A stretch of 64,000 nucleotides of DNA, taken from positions 1 to 64,000 of the forward strand of contig NZ_JBEOMB010000010.1 in the NCBI RefSeq assembly GCF_046000175.1, read 5' to 3'. Both the position numbers and the translations under genes were made by a program. The notes under the pieces are model-generated. The model was not told the DNA's origin and did not search any database. It saw nothing but the letters and a program-made list of their open reading frames with translations. The DNA comes from Rhodoplanes sp046000175 (GTDB lineage: Bacteria > Pseudomonadota > Alphaproteobacteria > Rhizobiales > Xanthobacteraceae). Position 1 is the first letter of the stretch; each line of letters starts with the position of its first letter. Positions 24,361 through 34,556 of this stretch are shown piece by piece.

Positions 24361-27237
24361 ATGGCGAGGGGAAGCCCGGCGGTGACCAAGAGCGAACAAC
24401 AGAACGATCGGCGGCGCGTGCGGGCCACCCTGCTGGCGTCGACTGCGCTGGTCATGGCCACGGTGCTGCCCGCCACCGGGCCAGCGCGGGCCCAGGACGC
24501 GACTTGGCTCACCAATCCGGTTTCGGACAGATACAATCTTGCCGCCAACTGGAGCACGGGCAGCGTGCCGACCGGCACGGCCTATTTCGACACGTCCGCC
24601 GTCACCGCCCTGTTGTTCTCGGGCAACACCACGGTCGGGGGCTGGACGTTCAACGGCGGGGCGAGCAACTACAGCTTCATCAACCTCCTTCAGATCACCT
24701 TCGACGGGGCGGGAATCGTCGTCAATGGCGGAAGTGCCACCATCGACAACCGCGGCAGTCTGTATTTCACCAATACCAGCACCGCCGGGGGCGCCAGCAT
24801 CACAAACCGCGGCAGTCTGGACTTCTTCAGCACCGGCACGGCCGGCAGCGCCACCATAATCAACGATGACGGATGGGTTACTTTTTACGATCACAGCACG
24901 GCTGCGGACGCCAGCATCACGAACAGCGCCCTCGGCAGGGTGTACTTCAGCAACGCGAGCACGGCCGGCAGCGCCACCATCACCAACGACAGTGTCCTGT
25001 TTTTCCAGAACGTCAGCACGGCCGGCAATGCGGTCATCGTCAACAATGGCGGCATCTCGTTCGATCATTCCAGCACGGCCGGCAGCGCCACCATCACCAT
25101 CAATGGAAGCGTGACGTTCCACGACAGCAGCATGGCCGGCAATGCCGCCATCACCAACAATGGCGGCCTCGTTTTCGAGCACTCCAGCACGGCCGGCAGC
25201 GCCACCATCGTCAATAATGTCAGCGTGTCGTTCATCGACAACAGCACGGCCGGCAATGCCACCATCGTCAACAACGCCGGCGCCTCGGTCGATTTCTCGA
25301 GGTCGATGGGGCAGAGCGGCGACGGCAAGCTCACCGCCGGCTCGATCGCCGGCGCCGGCACGTTTCATCTCGGCGCCGACGAGCTGATGGTCGGCGGCAA
25401 CAACTTGTCGACCCTCGTGAGCGGCGTGGTCGCCGATGGCGGCATCGGCGGCGGCAGCGGCGCGTCGCTGATCAAGACCGGCACCGGCACGCTGACGCTC
25501 GCCGGCACCAACACCTACACGGGCGCGACCGCCGTGAGCGGCGGCGCGCTGGTGGTGGATGGCTCGATCGCCGCCTCCAGCAGCCTGACCATGACCAGCG
25601 GCACGACGCTCGCCGGCACCGGCATGGTTTCGACCACGACGATCGCCGGCGGCGCGACGCTGGCGCCGGGCCATTCGATCGGCACCCTCACGGTGGCCGG
25701 CGACCTGAGCTTCGCGGCCGGCTCGACCTACCGGGTCGAGGTGTCGCCGAGCGCGGCCGATCGCACCGACGTCACCGGCGTCGCGACTCTCACGGGCGCG
25801 ACCGTGCAGGCGGCGGCGCTGCCGGGCAGCTTTCGCCCGCGCAGCTACACGATCGTCAATGCAGCCGGCGGCTTCGCCGGCACGCAATTCGCCGGGCTCG
25901 CCGTCACGGGCAGCTTCGGGTCCGACGTGCGCAATTCGCGTCTCACTTACGACGCCACCAACGTCTATCTGGTGCTCGATCCGGACACGCTCCAGCTCCC
26001 CGCCGGCGCGAGCGGCAACCAGTCCAGTGTCGCCGGCGCGATCAACCGTGCGGTCGAAAGCGGCGCGACGCCGCCGGCCGGCTTCGACGTGCTCCTCAAC
26101 ACGCGCGGGCCGCAGCTCTCGACTGCGTTGAATCAGGTCTCGGGTCAGCCCGGCGCCGCCGGCACGCAGGTGTCGCTCGGCGCCATGCAGCAGTTCGTCA
26201 TGATGCTCGACCCGGTCTCGGGCGACGCCGGCAATCCGGGCAGCGAGCGTGGCGTCACGGCCTACGCACCCGAGGAGGCGGCGCTGCGCGATCCCGCCGT
26301 GCGCGCCGCCTACGCGGCTGTGACGCCGGCCGACGCGCGAGCTGCGTCTCGGCAGTTCGATCGCGTCGGCGAGCGCTGGGGCGTGTGGGCCTCCGGTTAC
26401 GGCGGAACCAGCACCGTGAACGGCAGCGGCATGGTCGGCGCGAGCGCCACCACCAGCCGGGTCTACGGCACCGTCGTCGGCGCCGACCGCCGCGTCGCGC
26501 CGGACACGCGGATCGGCGTCGCGCTCGGCGGCGCCGGCTTCGACTTCGCGGTGGCGGACGGGCTCGGCAGCGGTCGCGCCGACGTGCTCCAGGCCGGCGT
26601 CTACGGCCGCCACGCCGCCGGCCCTCTCTATGTCTCCGGCGCGCTCGCCTATGGCTGGCAGGACGTCGAGACCGAGCGCACCGTCTCGGTCGCCGGCTTC
26701 GACAAGCTCTCGGCGCGCTACAAGGCGAGCACGCTGTCGGGCCGCGCCGAGACCGGCTGGCGCATCGCGCCGTGGCTGAACGCCACGATGGGGATCGCGC
26801 CCTACGGCGCCCTGCAGGTGTCGAGCGTCCATCTGCCCGGCTATCAGGAGAGCGTCGCGTCGGGCAGCAGCCAGTTCGCGCTCGCCTATGCGGCGCAGAC
26901 GACGACGAATCTGCGCAGCGAGCTCGGCGTCCGGCTCGACGCCGCCGTGCCGCTCGCTCACGGCCTGCTCGGCGACGGCCTGATCACGTTGCGGGGGCGG
27001 CTCGCCTGGGCGCACGACACCAACACGGACCGGCCCGTGTCGGCGGCCTTCCAGATGCTGCCCGGCGCGACCTTCACGGTGAACGGGGTGCGGCCCGCCG
27101 CCGACTCGGCGCTCGCCACGGCCGGCGCCGAGATTCGCTGGCGCAACGGCATCTCGCTCGCCGGCACGTTCGAGGGCGAGCTCTCGAACACCACCTCCAC
27201 CTACGCCGGCAAGGGCACGCTGCGCTACGTGTGGTGA
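24361..27237 (+). CDS. Type V autotransporter with STAG-repeat passenger
   Basis: An outer-membrane autotransporter of 958 aa. A long signal peptide (RATLLASTALVMATVLPATGPARAQ) is followed by a passenger with about nine or ten repeats of roughly 18-19 residues, consensus STAGxAxIxNNGxxxFxxx. This pattern predicts a right-handed beta-helix. A PATR motif (GTGTLTLAGTNTYTGATAVS) follows. The C-terminal about 280 residues form the autotransporter beta-barrel domain (WGVWASGYGG...), ending in an aromatic residue (RYVW). Function is probably adhesion or surface display; no protease or lipase motif was seen. The start is uncertain: a GTG at 24382 is also possible. Confidence 0.88.
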   Translation: MARGSPAVTKSEQQNDRRRVRATLLASTALVMATVLPATGPARAQDATWLTNPVSDRYNLAANWSTGSVPTGTAYFDTSAVTALLFSGNTTVGGWTFNGGASNYSFINLLQITFDGAGIVVNGGSATIDNRGSLYFTNTSTAGGASITNRGSLDFFSTGTAGSATIINDDGWVTFYDHSTAADASITNSALGRVYFSNASTAGSATITNDSVLFFQNVSTAGNAVIVNNGGISFDHSSTAGSATITINGSVTFHDSSMAGNAAITNNGGLVFEHSSTAGSATIVNNVSVSFIDNSTAGNATIVNNAGASVDFSRSMGQSGDGKLTAGSIAGAGTFHLGADELMVGGNNLSTLVSGVVADGGIGGGSGASLIKTGTGTLTLAGTNTYTGATAVSGGALVVDGSIAASSSLTMTSGTTLAGTGMVSTTTIAGGATLAPGHSIGTLTVAGDLSFAAGSTYRVEVSPSAADRTDVTGVATLTGATVQAAALPGSFRPRSYTIVNAAGGFAGTQFAGLAVTGSFGSDVRNSRLTYDATNVYLVLDPDTLQLPAGASGNQSSVAGAINRAVESGATPPAGFDVLLNTRGPQLSTALNQVSGQPGAAGTQVSLGAMQQFVMMLDPVSGDAGNPGSERGVTAYAPEEAALRDPAVRAAYAAVTPADARAASRQFDRVGERWGVWASGYGGTSTVNGSGMVGASATTSRVYGTVVGADRRVAPDTRIGVALGGAGFDFAVADGLGSGRADVLQAGVYGRHAAGPLYVSGALAYGWQDVETERTVSVAGFDKLSARYKASTLSGRAETGWRIAPWLNATMGIAPYGALQVSSVHLPGYQESVASGSSQFALAYAAQTTTNLRSELGVRLDAAVPLAHGLLGDGLITLRGRLAWAHDTNTDRPVSAAFQMLPGATFTVNGVRPAADSALATAGAEIRWRNGISLAGTFEGELSNTTSTYAGKGTLRYVW
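24775..25300. repeat. Tandem repeats of the autotransporter passenger
   Basis: Units of about 57 bp share the core CACGGCCGGCAGCGCCACCA with variants (for example GGCAATGCC). Each encodes one beta-helix turn. The most alike units are at 25060-25270, which suggests recent duplication or gene conversion. Confidence 0.75.
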
Positions 27238-27279
27238 TCACGAGGGCGCCGCAGCGTCCACCGCCGGGCGCCCCCGTGA
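27238..27279. terminator. Hairpin between convergent autotransporter and pyk genes
   Basis: TCACGaGGGCG pairs with CGCCCcCGTGA (one mismatch) across a loop. It lies directly after the autotransporter stop and about 20 bp beyond the pyk stop, so it may serve both genes. No T-run is visible. Confidence 0.5.
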
Positions 27280-27298
27280 GCAGGATGCTTCGACCTGA

Positions 27299-28729
27299 TC
27301 AGGACTCGCGCCGGTCGGAGATCTGGACGACGCGGAGATTGTTGGTCGTGCCGGCGCGCCCGAACGGGACGCCGGCGACGATGACGACGAAGTCGAACGG
27401 CTGGGCGAAGCCCTCGCCGGCCGCGACCGCCATGCCGCGCTCGACCATCTCCTCGTAGGACCCGACGTCGCCGGCCAGCGTGCCGTGGACGCCCCACAGC
27501 AGGCACAGGCGGCGCGCCGTCTCCCGGTGCGGCGTGATCGCCAGGATCGGCAGCGCCGGCCGCTTGCGGGCGATGCGGCTCGCCGTGGTGCCGGACGACG
27601 TGAAGGCGACGATGACGGGCGCGCCGACCGATTCGGCGAGATCGGCCGCCGCGGCCGCGACGGCGTGCGGCGCCGTCTCCTCGGTGCCGGGCTGCGAGGC
27701 CTGGACGATCGAGTGATAGAGCTTGTGGGCCTCGGTGGCGCGGATGATCCGGTCCATCATGGCGACGGTCTCGACCGGATACTTGCCGGTCGCCGACTCG
27801 GCCGAGAGCATCACGGCGTCGGCGCCGTCGTAGATCGCGGTGGCGACGTCGGACGCCTCGGCGCGCGTCGGCGTCGGGGCGCCGACCATCGAGTCGAGCA
27901 TCTGGGTCGCGACGATCACGGGCTTGGCCGCCTGGCGGCAGGCCCGCACCAGCTCCTTCTGGCGGCCCGGGACGTGCTCGTGCGGGATCTCGACGCCGAG
28001 ATCGCCGCGCGCCACCATCACGCCGTCGGAGAGCCGGAGAATGTCGTCGATCGCCTCGATGGCGCTCGGCTTCTCGATCTTCGCGATCAGCCCGGCGCGG
28101 TCGCCGACCAGCCGGCGCGCCTCGATCACGTCGGAGGCCTTCTGCACGAAGGACAGCGCCACCCAGTCGACGCCGAGCTCGAGCCCAAAGGCGAGGTCGC
28201 GGCGGTCCTTCTCGGTCAGCGGCGAGACGTCGAGCACGGTGCCGGGCAGGTTGACGCCCTTGCGGTTGGAGATGGTGCCGCCGAGCAGCACCTCGGCGTC
28301 GATCGTGTCGTCGCCGAGGCCCGTCACCTTCACGCGCACCCGGCCGTCGTCGATCAGCAGCTCGTGGCCGGGGAGCACGGCGGCGAAGATCTCGGGATGG
28401 GGCAGGGGGATCGACATCGCGTCGCCGTCGGCGCCGGTGCGCACGAAACGGATGCGGTCGCCCGCCTCCACCACGATGGCGCCGCCCGCGATGGTGCCGA
28501 CGCGGATCTTCGGGCCCTGCAGGTCCTGCAGGATGCCGACCGAGCAGCCCATCTCCTGCTCGAGCGCCCGGATCGCGGCGTGGACGCGGGCGTGATCCTC
28601 GTGGGTGCCGTGGCTGAAGTTCAACCGGAACGTGTCGACGCCGGCGAGCAGCAGGGCGCGCAGCATCTCGGGCGCGGCACTGGCCGGCCCGACGGTGGCG
28701 ACGATCTTGGCTCGACGAAAACGGCGCAT
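27299..28729 (-). CDS. pyk: Pyruvate kinase
   Basis: A glycolytic enzyme of 476 aa that converts phosphoenolpyruvate and ADP to pyruvate and ATP. The N-terminus MRRFRRAKIVATVGPAS is the usual PK start. LNFSHGTHEDH, ARGDLGVE and the active-site segment VIVATQMLDSM are present, then TRAEASDVATAIYDGADAVMLS and SAESATGKYPVE. The frame stays open upstream to 28897, but the ATG at 28729 matches the family N-terminus. It stands alone, convergent with the autotransporter gene. Confidence 0.96.
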   Translation of the reverse strand: MRRFRRAKIVATVGPASAAPEMLRALLLAGVDTFRLNFSHGTHEDHARVHAAIRALEQEMGCSVGILQDLQGPKIRVGTIAGGAIVVEAGDRIRFVRTGADGDAMSIPLPHPEIFAAVLPGHELLIDDGRVRVKVTGLGDDTIDAEVLLGGTISNRKGVNLPGTVLDVSPLTEKDRRDLAFGLELGVDWVALSFVQKASDVIEARRLVGDRAGLIAKIEKPSAIEAIDDILRLSDGVMVARGDLGVEIPHEHVPGRQKELVRACRQAAKPVIVATQMLDSMVGAPTPTRAEASDVATAIYDGADAVMLSAESATGKYPVETVAMMDRIIRATEAHKLYHSIVQASQPGTEETAPHAVAAAAADLAESVGAPVIVAFTSSGTTASRIARKRPALPILAITPHRETARRLCLLWGVHGTLAGDVGSYEEMVERGMAVAAGEGFAQPFDFVVIVAGVPFGRAGTTNNLRVVQISDRRES

Positions 28730-29646
28730 GATGAACCTGCCTGTTCGAAACCCGAGGAAACGGGGCGGCCGGTGCCGCCCGGTCCGGTCGCTCCGCTCCG
28801 CGAATCGATGCGCGGGCCGAGCGGGCCGGTGTTGGTAACCAGGGACGTCACGTCCCGCAATCTGCATCGCACGCGGAGCCGACCAGATCGTGATCACGTG
28901 TTCACGATGTCGCGTGGTCGCGATGTCGCGCGCTCACGCCACCGGCTCACGCCAGCGACGCCGCGTCGCAAGCGGCGTGCCAGAGCGAGGCTCGCACGCA
29001 TGCGACTGCAACCGGCTGAATGGGCTTCCATTCGTTAAGCGAGTGTGACGACCAGCGCGCGCTCCTCGGCTGGATTTCCGGAAAATTCAGCGAAACGACG
29101 TCCGGCGATCCGGACATCGCCGATCCTCGTCGCCCGAACGACGCAATGCGTCGCCGATGTGCTCCTTCACACGTCCGGATGATTGTTTCGTCGGCGCTCG
29201 CGACATTTTCAGAACGCGCCGGCTCGGCGCTCCGGATCGCGGAAGCGCCGACGCCACGTCGCATATCCGGCATGTTCATCGCGGATCGAGGCGCGCTGGT
29301 CGGTCCGTCGCTCTGCGGATCCCCTCCGGGACGGCTAGACCAGTTTTTCGGTTGTCATGAACCGACCCCGACTTCCGCTCGTCCCCGCGAAGGCGAGGAT
29401 CCGGGGGCCGCACGTGACGCCCCGGATTCCCGCTTCCGCGGGAATGAGCGGAGTGTGGGGCATTCAGCGAAAACCGCTCTGGACCGGCAAACGACTCTAA
29501 GTAGGTTGCCATATTGTTGATGATGGCTCCTCCGAACTAAACCTCCGGCGTTCGGCGCGCCGCTCGCCTGCGTCTTGCTTGCGTTCGGATCCCGAAGCCG
29601 CGTACCCCCCAATCCCCCGCGCACGCACTTCGGCAGGAGGCTCGTC
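28730..29646. other. Long intergenic region upstream of pyk
   Basis: This 917-bp gap has no supported gene. It holds the dispersed palindrome at 29374-29452 and the ribosome-binding site of the NtrC-type regulator at its right end. Open frames here are short or contain the palindrome (translated SRFRGNE), a sign of non-coding repeat DNA. Confidence 0.5.
29374..29452. repeat. Dispersed palindrome with TCCGCTC/GAGCGGA ends, copy 1
   Basis: A 79-bp imperfect inverted repeat beginning TCCGCTCGTCCCCGCG and ending CGCGGGAATGAGCGGA. A sister copy with the same 7-bp ends lies between citX and citG (38964-39043). Confidence 0.7.
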
Positions 29647-30966
<1,320 letters not shown>

Positions 30967-30969
30967 CGG

Positions 30970-32649
30970 CTACGCGCCCTCGCCGACGCTCGCCGCCGCC
31001 CCGCCCGAAGCGTCGGCGAGCGGCAGCGTCAGCGTGAACACGGCGCCGCCCTGCGGCGCATCGGTCGCGGTCAGCGAACCGCCGTAGACGCGGGCGATGT
31101 CGGCCGAGATGGCGAGGCCGAGACCGAGACCGCCGCCGCTCTTCGACTTCGTCGTGAAGAACGGCTCGAAGATGCGGGTGAGGATGTCGGGCGCAAAGCC
31201 GGGGCCGTTGTCGGTCACGGTGAGGGCGGCGCACCCGCCCGCCGCTCGCCAGGCGATCACGGCGACGGCGTCGGCGACGCCGCGGGTCGCGTCGAAGGCG
31301 TTGGAGATCAGGTTGACGAGAATCTGCTCGACCCGGACCGCGTTGGCGTGGACCAGCACCGGCGTCTCGGACGGATCGAGCACGATGCGCATGTGCTCGC
31401 GGTCGTGCCGGTGGCCGAGCAGCGCGAGCGCGTTCTCCACCGAGCGGCCGAGATCGATTACCTCGCGCTCGGCGCCGGTGCGCCGCGCGAACGAGCGCAG
31501 CCGGCTGGTGAGGATGCCCATGCGGTCGACCAGGCGGACGATGCGGTCGAGATTCTCGCGCACCGTCGCCTCGTCGCCGATGTCGAGGAACCGAACCGAG
31601 TTCTGCGACAGCGTGGCGAGTGCGGCGAGCGGCTGGTTCAGCTCGTGGGCGATGCCGGCGGAAAGCTGGCCGATTACGGCGAGGTTCTCGGTGCGGATCA
31701 GCTCCTCCTGCATCGACTTGAGCTGGCGGTTCGCCTTGTCGCGCTCGTCGACCTCGGCCTTGAGGGCCGCGTTGGCGATCCGCAACTCCGAGCTGCGCGC
31801 CTCGACCTTCCCCTCGAGATCCTCGTAGGCGCGCTCCAACGCCGCGCGGGCGGCGTCGCGCTCGATCAGGTAGTTGCGGAACACGTCGACGGCGGCCGCC
31901 ATGCGGCCGATCTCGTTGGTGCCCTCGAGGCCGGCGACCGACACGGTGCGGTCGCCCTCGGCGAGACGCCGCATCGTCTCGGTGATCTGCTCGATCGGAC
32001 GGCCGATCGAGCGCACGACGATCACGACGAAGCCGGCCATCAGCACCAGCGCGAAGACGAACAGCGTCAGGTTGAGCCGCATCGCCTGCCGGAACGTGGC
32101 GACCGCATCGGCGCCGGAGCGGTCGGCGCCGCTGCTGTAGAACGCGATCGCCCGGTTGATCGCCGCGTAGACGGCGTCGAAGGCGAGCCGGGACGGGCCG
32201 TTGACGAGGGTCGCGATCTCGCCCGGCGAGCGGCTCGCGAGGCTCTCGCGGATCAGGCGCTCCTCGCCCAGATAGACGTCCCAGGCCGCCATCGCGTCGG
32301 CGAAGCGCCGCGTCTCGACCGGATCGGAGAGGCGCGCCGAGAAGGCGCGGCTGAGCGCGGCGACGTCGCTGCGCCGCTGCTCGGCCGCGTCGAAGACCAG
32401 GGCGCGCTCCTCCACCTCCGGTGTGAGAATGGCGCGGATGAAGCGCAGCCGGTGGCTCGCCATCACGTACTTGATCTCGGAGAGGTCGTGCACGGCCGGC
32501 AGCCAGCGGGCGTAGAGATCCCGGGTGGCACGGTCCACGGTGGCGAGCGCATCGAGCGACGACAGGCCGACCGCGACCAGCAGCAGGAGCGACAGCGCCA
32601 TGGCGAGGATCAGCCGGGCGCGGATCGTGACGTGAGACAACAGGCTCAA
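30970..32649 (-). CDS. Membrane sensor histidine kinase, probable partner of the NtrC-type regulator
   Basis: A 559-aa kinase. TM1 (ILAMALSLLLLVAVGLS) and TM2 (LTLFVFALVLMAGFVVIVV) flank a helical extracytoplasmic region of about 170 residues, resembling a four-helix-bundle sensor. A HAMP domain (IGRPIEQITETMRRLAEGD) and a coiled coil follow. The HisKA domain has H335 in GIAHELNQPLAAL, the form typical of the DctB/NtrB-like group, and the HATPase has NLISNAFDAT, DNGPGF and GLGLGLAI. It should phosphorylate the neighbouring regulator. It points away from the citrate operon, which starts on the other side of a 435-bp gap. Confidence 0.88.
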   Translation of the reverse strand: MSLLSHVTIRARLILAMALSLLLLVAVGLSSLDALATVDRATRDLYARWLPAVHDLSEIKYVMASHRLRFIRAILTPEVEERALVFDAAEQRRSDVAALSRAFSARLSDPVETRRFADAMAAWDVYLGEERLIRESLASRSPGEIATLVNGPSRLAFDAVYAAINRAIAFYSSGADRSGADAVATFRQAMRLNLTLFVFALVLMAGFVVIVVRSIGRPIEQITETMRRLAEGDRTVSVAGLEGTNEIGRMAAAVDVFRNYLIERDAARAALERAYEDLEGKVEARSSELRIANAALKAEVDERDKANRQLKSMQEELIRTENLAVIGQLSAGIAHELNQPLAALATLSQNSVRFLDIGDEATVRENLDRIVRLVDRMGILTSRLRSFARRTGAEREVIDLGRSVENALALLGHRHDREHMRIVLDPSETPVLVHANAVRVEQILVNLISNAFDATRGVADAVAVIAWRAAGGCAALTVTDNGPGFAPDILTRIFEPFFTTKSKSGGGLGLGLAISADIARVYGGSLTATDAPQGGAVFTLTLPLADASGGAAASVGEGA

Positions 32650-32812
32650 GGCGGATCTCCGGGGGTGTCGCGGGCCGCGCCGTTCTGATCACCGCGAGGA
32701 CGGGCCGCGCCTTCGACGTGCTGCCCTGCGCCGGTGGTCGGCGCCATCCCGAGTTCTACGCATCCGCGTGCCGTCCGCGCGTCTCCGTGAGAACGACCGC
32801 GCCCGCGCCGAA

Positions 32813-32828
32813 TTCCGGATTCTCGGAA
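32813..32828. promoter_or_regulatory. Possible upstream activator site for the NtrC-type regulator
   Basis: TTCCG-N6-CGGAA is an inverted repeat about 120 bp upstream of the sigma-54 promoter, the usual distance for an enhancer. A second candidate, TCCGG-N5-CCGGA, lies near 32890-32905. Both are guesses from symmetry. Confidence 0.35.
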
Positions 32829-32946
32829 ATCGCCCCTTCGAACCGTCCGAAGGACCGTCCGGAACCAGGTCCGCCGACATCCGCAGACATCCGGAGGCGC
32901 CGGAAATTATCACGTCTTCTTAACCACTTGGGAATCCCTCGCGCGG

Positions 32947-32961
32947 TGGCACGGCGATTGC
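32947..32961 (+). promoter_or_regulatory. Sigma-54 promoter of the citrate-lyase operon
   Basis: TGGCACGGCGATTGC is a perfect match to the -24/-12 consensus TGGCAC-N5-TTGC, with GG and GC exactly 10 nt apart. Transcription should start near 32973, about 110 nt before the carrier start codon. Confidence 0.8.
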
Positions 32962-33084
32962 GGAGCAGTCCGCGTCCGAGAGTTCGGGCGTCGTCGGAAG
33001 TCCTCGTGTCAGGTCCCGATCTGGTCGGACCGGCACGAGCGGGCAGCTCGATCCCGTGAGAATCGCGGTCGTTTGGAGGATGTC

Positions 33085-34446
33085 ATGACGTTGCAGTTGG
33101 AAGGATCGCTGCCCGAGATGGCCGCGGTCGATCGAGCGAAGCCGCGCGGCACCTGGCTGCGCACCTGGTGGAAGATCGTCGACACCAATATCGGCGTGGT
33201 GCCGCTGCCGATCTTCGTCGCCCTGGTCGGCATCATCGGCTACTACTCGTATATCGGAAAGCTCTCCGGCGAGATCACCATGGCGATCGGCATGCTGTCG
33301 GTCGGCGGCTTCGCCTGCGGCGAGCTCGGCAAGCGCATGCCGATCCTCAACAAGGTCGGCGCGGCGGCGATCTTCGCCACCTTCATCCCGTCGGCGCTGG
33401 CCTTCTATCATCTGCTGCCGGCCGAGGTGGTGCGGGTCACCACCGAGTTCTCGAAGCAGACCCAGTTCCTCTATCTGTTCATCGCCTGCATCATCGTCGG
33501 CTCGATCTTCGCGATGGACCGGCAGGTGCTGATCAAGGGCTTCCTGAAGATCTTCATCCCCCTGGCCATCGGCTCGGTCGCGGCCGGCATCGTCGGCACG
33601 CTGGTCGGCGTCGCGCTCGGCAAGTCGGCCTACGAGACCTTCTTCTTCATCGTCGTGCCGATCATGGCCGGGGGGGTCGGCGAGGGCGCGATCCCGCTGT
33701 CGATCGGCTATTCCGAGATCCTGCATCAGCCGCAGGGCGAGATGTTCGCCACCGTGCTGCCCTGCGTGATGCTCGGCAGCCTCACCGCGATCCTGCTCTC
33801 CGGCGCGCTCAACACGATCGGCAAGCGCTACCCGCATCTCACCGGCGAGGGTCAGCTCCAGCCCGGCGTCGCGAACGACGTCGCCGCGACCGAGGAGCGG
33901 GTCGACCCGTCGACGATCGGCCCCGGCGTCGTCGCCGGCGCGCTGATCACGGCCTGCACGTTCTATCTGCTCGGCATGCTGGTCTACAAGCTCACCGGGC
34001 TTCCCGGGCCGGTCGCCATGCTGTTCCTCGCCGTGGCGATCAAGCTCGGCCGTCTGGTGTCGCCCAAGCTTCAGGCCGGCGCCGGCGTGGTCTACAAGTT
34101 CTTCCAGGTCTCGGTGACGTTCCCGCTCCTGTTCGCGGTCGGCGTCTCGATCACCCCCTGGGACAAGCTCGTCGCCGCGTTCAATGCCACCCACCTCGCC
34201 ATCATCGTCTCGACCGTGGTGACCCTGATGGGCACCGGCTTCCTGGTCGGCAAGCGGATCGGCATGTACCCGATCGAGGCGGCGATCGTGAACGCCTGCC
34301 ACTCCGGGCAGGGCGGCACCGGCGACGTCGCCATCCTCACGGCGGCGAACCGCATGGTTCTGATGCCGTTTGCGCAGATCGCCACGCGCATCGGTGGTGC
34401 TATCACTGTCACGCTGGTGCTGATCTTCCTGGCGCAGATCGTCTGA
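33085..34446 (+). CDS. 2-hydroxycarboxylate transporter family citrate/malate carrier (CitS/CitP-like)
   Basis: A polytopic inner-membrane protein of 453 aa with about 11 hydrophobic segments. The 2HCT re-entrant-loop motifs are visible: GGVGEGAIPLS in the first half and NACHSGQGGTGDVAIL in the second (GGxG pairs). A conserved Arg follows in ATRIGGA. The family carries di- and tricarboxylates with Na+ or H+ or by exchange. The context (citrate lyase operon) favours citrate. The ATG at 33085 has GGAGG 5 nt upstream. It is the first gene behind the sigma-54 promoter. Confidence 0.92.
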   Translation: MTLQLEGSLPEMAAVDRAKPRGTWLRTWWKIVDTNIGVVPLPIFVALVGIIGYYSYIGKLSGEITMAIGMLSVGGFACGELGKRMPILNKVGAAAIFATFIPSALAFYHLLPAEVVRVTTEFSKQTQFLYLFIACIIVGSIFAMDRQVLIKGFLKIFIPLAIGSVAAGIVGTLVGVALGKSAYETFFFIVVPIMAGGVGEGAIPLSIGYSEILHQPQGEMFATVLPCVMLGSLTAILLSGALNTIGKRYPHLTGEGQLQPGVANDVAATEERVDPSTIGPGVVAGALITACTFYLLGMLVYKLTGLPGPVAMLFLAVAIKLGRLVSPKLQAGAGVVYKFFQVSVTFPLLFAVGVSITPWDKLVAAFNATHLAIIVSTVVTLMGTGFLVGKRIGMYPIEAAIVNACHSGQGGTGDVAILTAANRMVLMPFAQIATRIGGAITVTLVLIFLAQIV

Positions 34447-34556
34447 GGAGGCCCGAATCGGCGCGCCGCCCCGTGCGGTGCGCCGATTCTCCCGAGCGGA
34501 GCACGGAGTTTCGCCGCAATGCGGCGGCACCACCCGCTCGATCGAGAGTGAATGCG

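Noticed and set aside
24775..25300. A CRISPR-like regular repeat
   Set aside because: The repeats are in-frame protein repeats with diverged units and no unique spacers or cas genes.
29020..29520. A 166-codon open frame upstream of the NtrC-type regulator
   Set aside because: It runs through the dispersed palindrome (translated SRFRGNE) and has no recognisable domain.
32929..32936. TTAACCA near the sigma-54 promoter as a CtrA site
   Set aside because: It is a lone half-site with no partner at the right spacing, and the sigma-54 element explains the promoter better.
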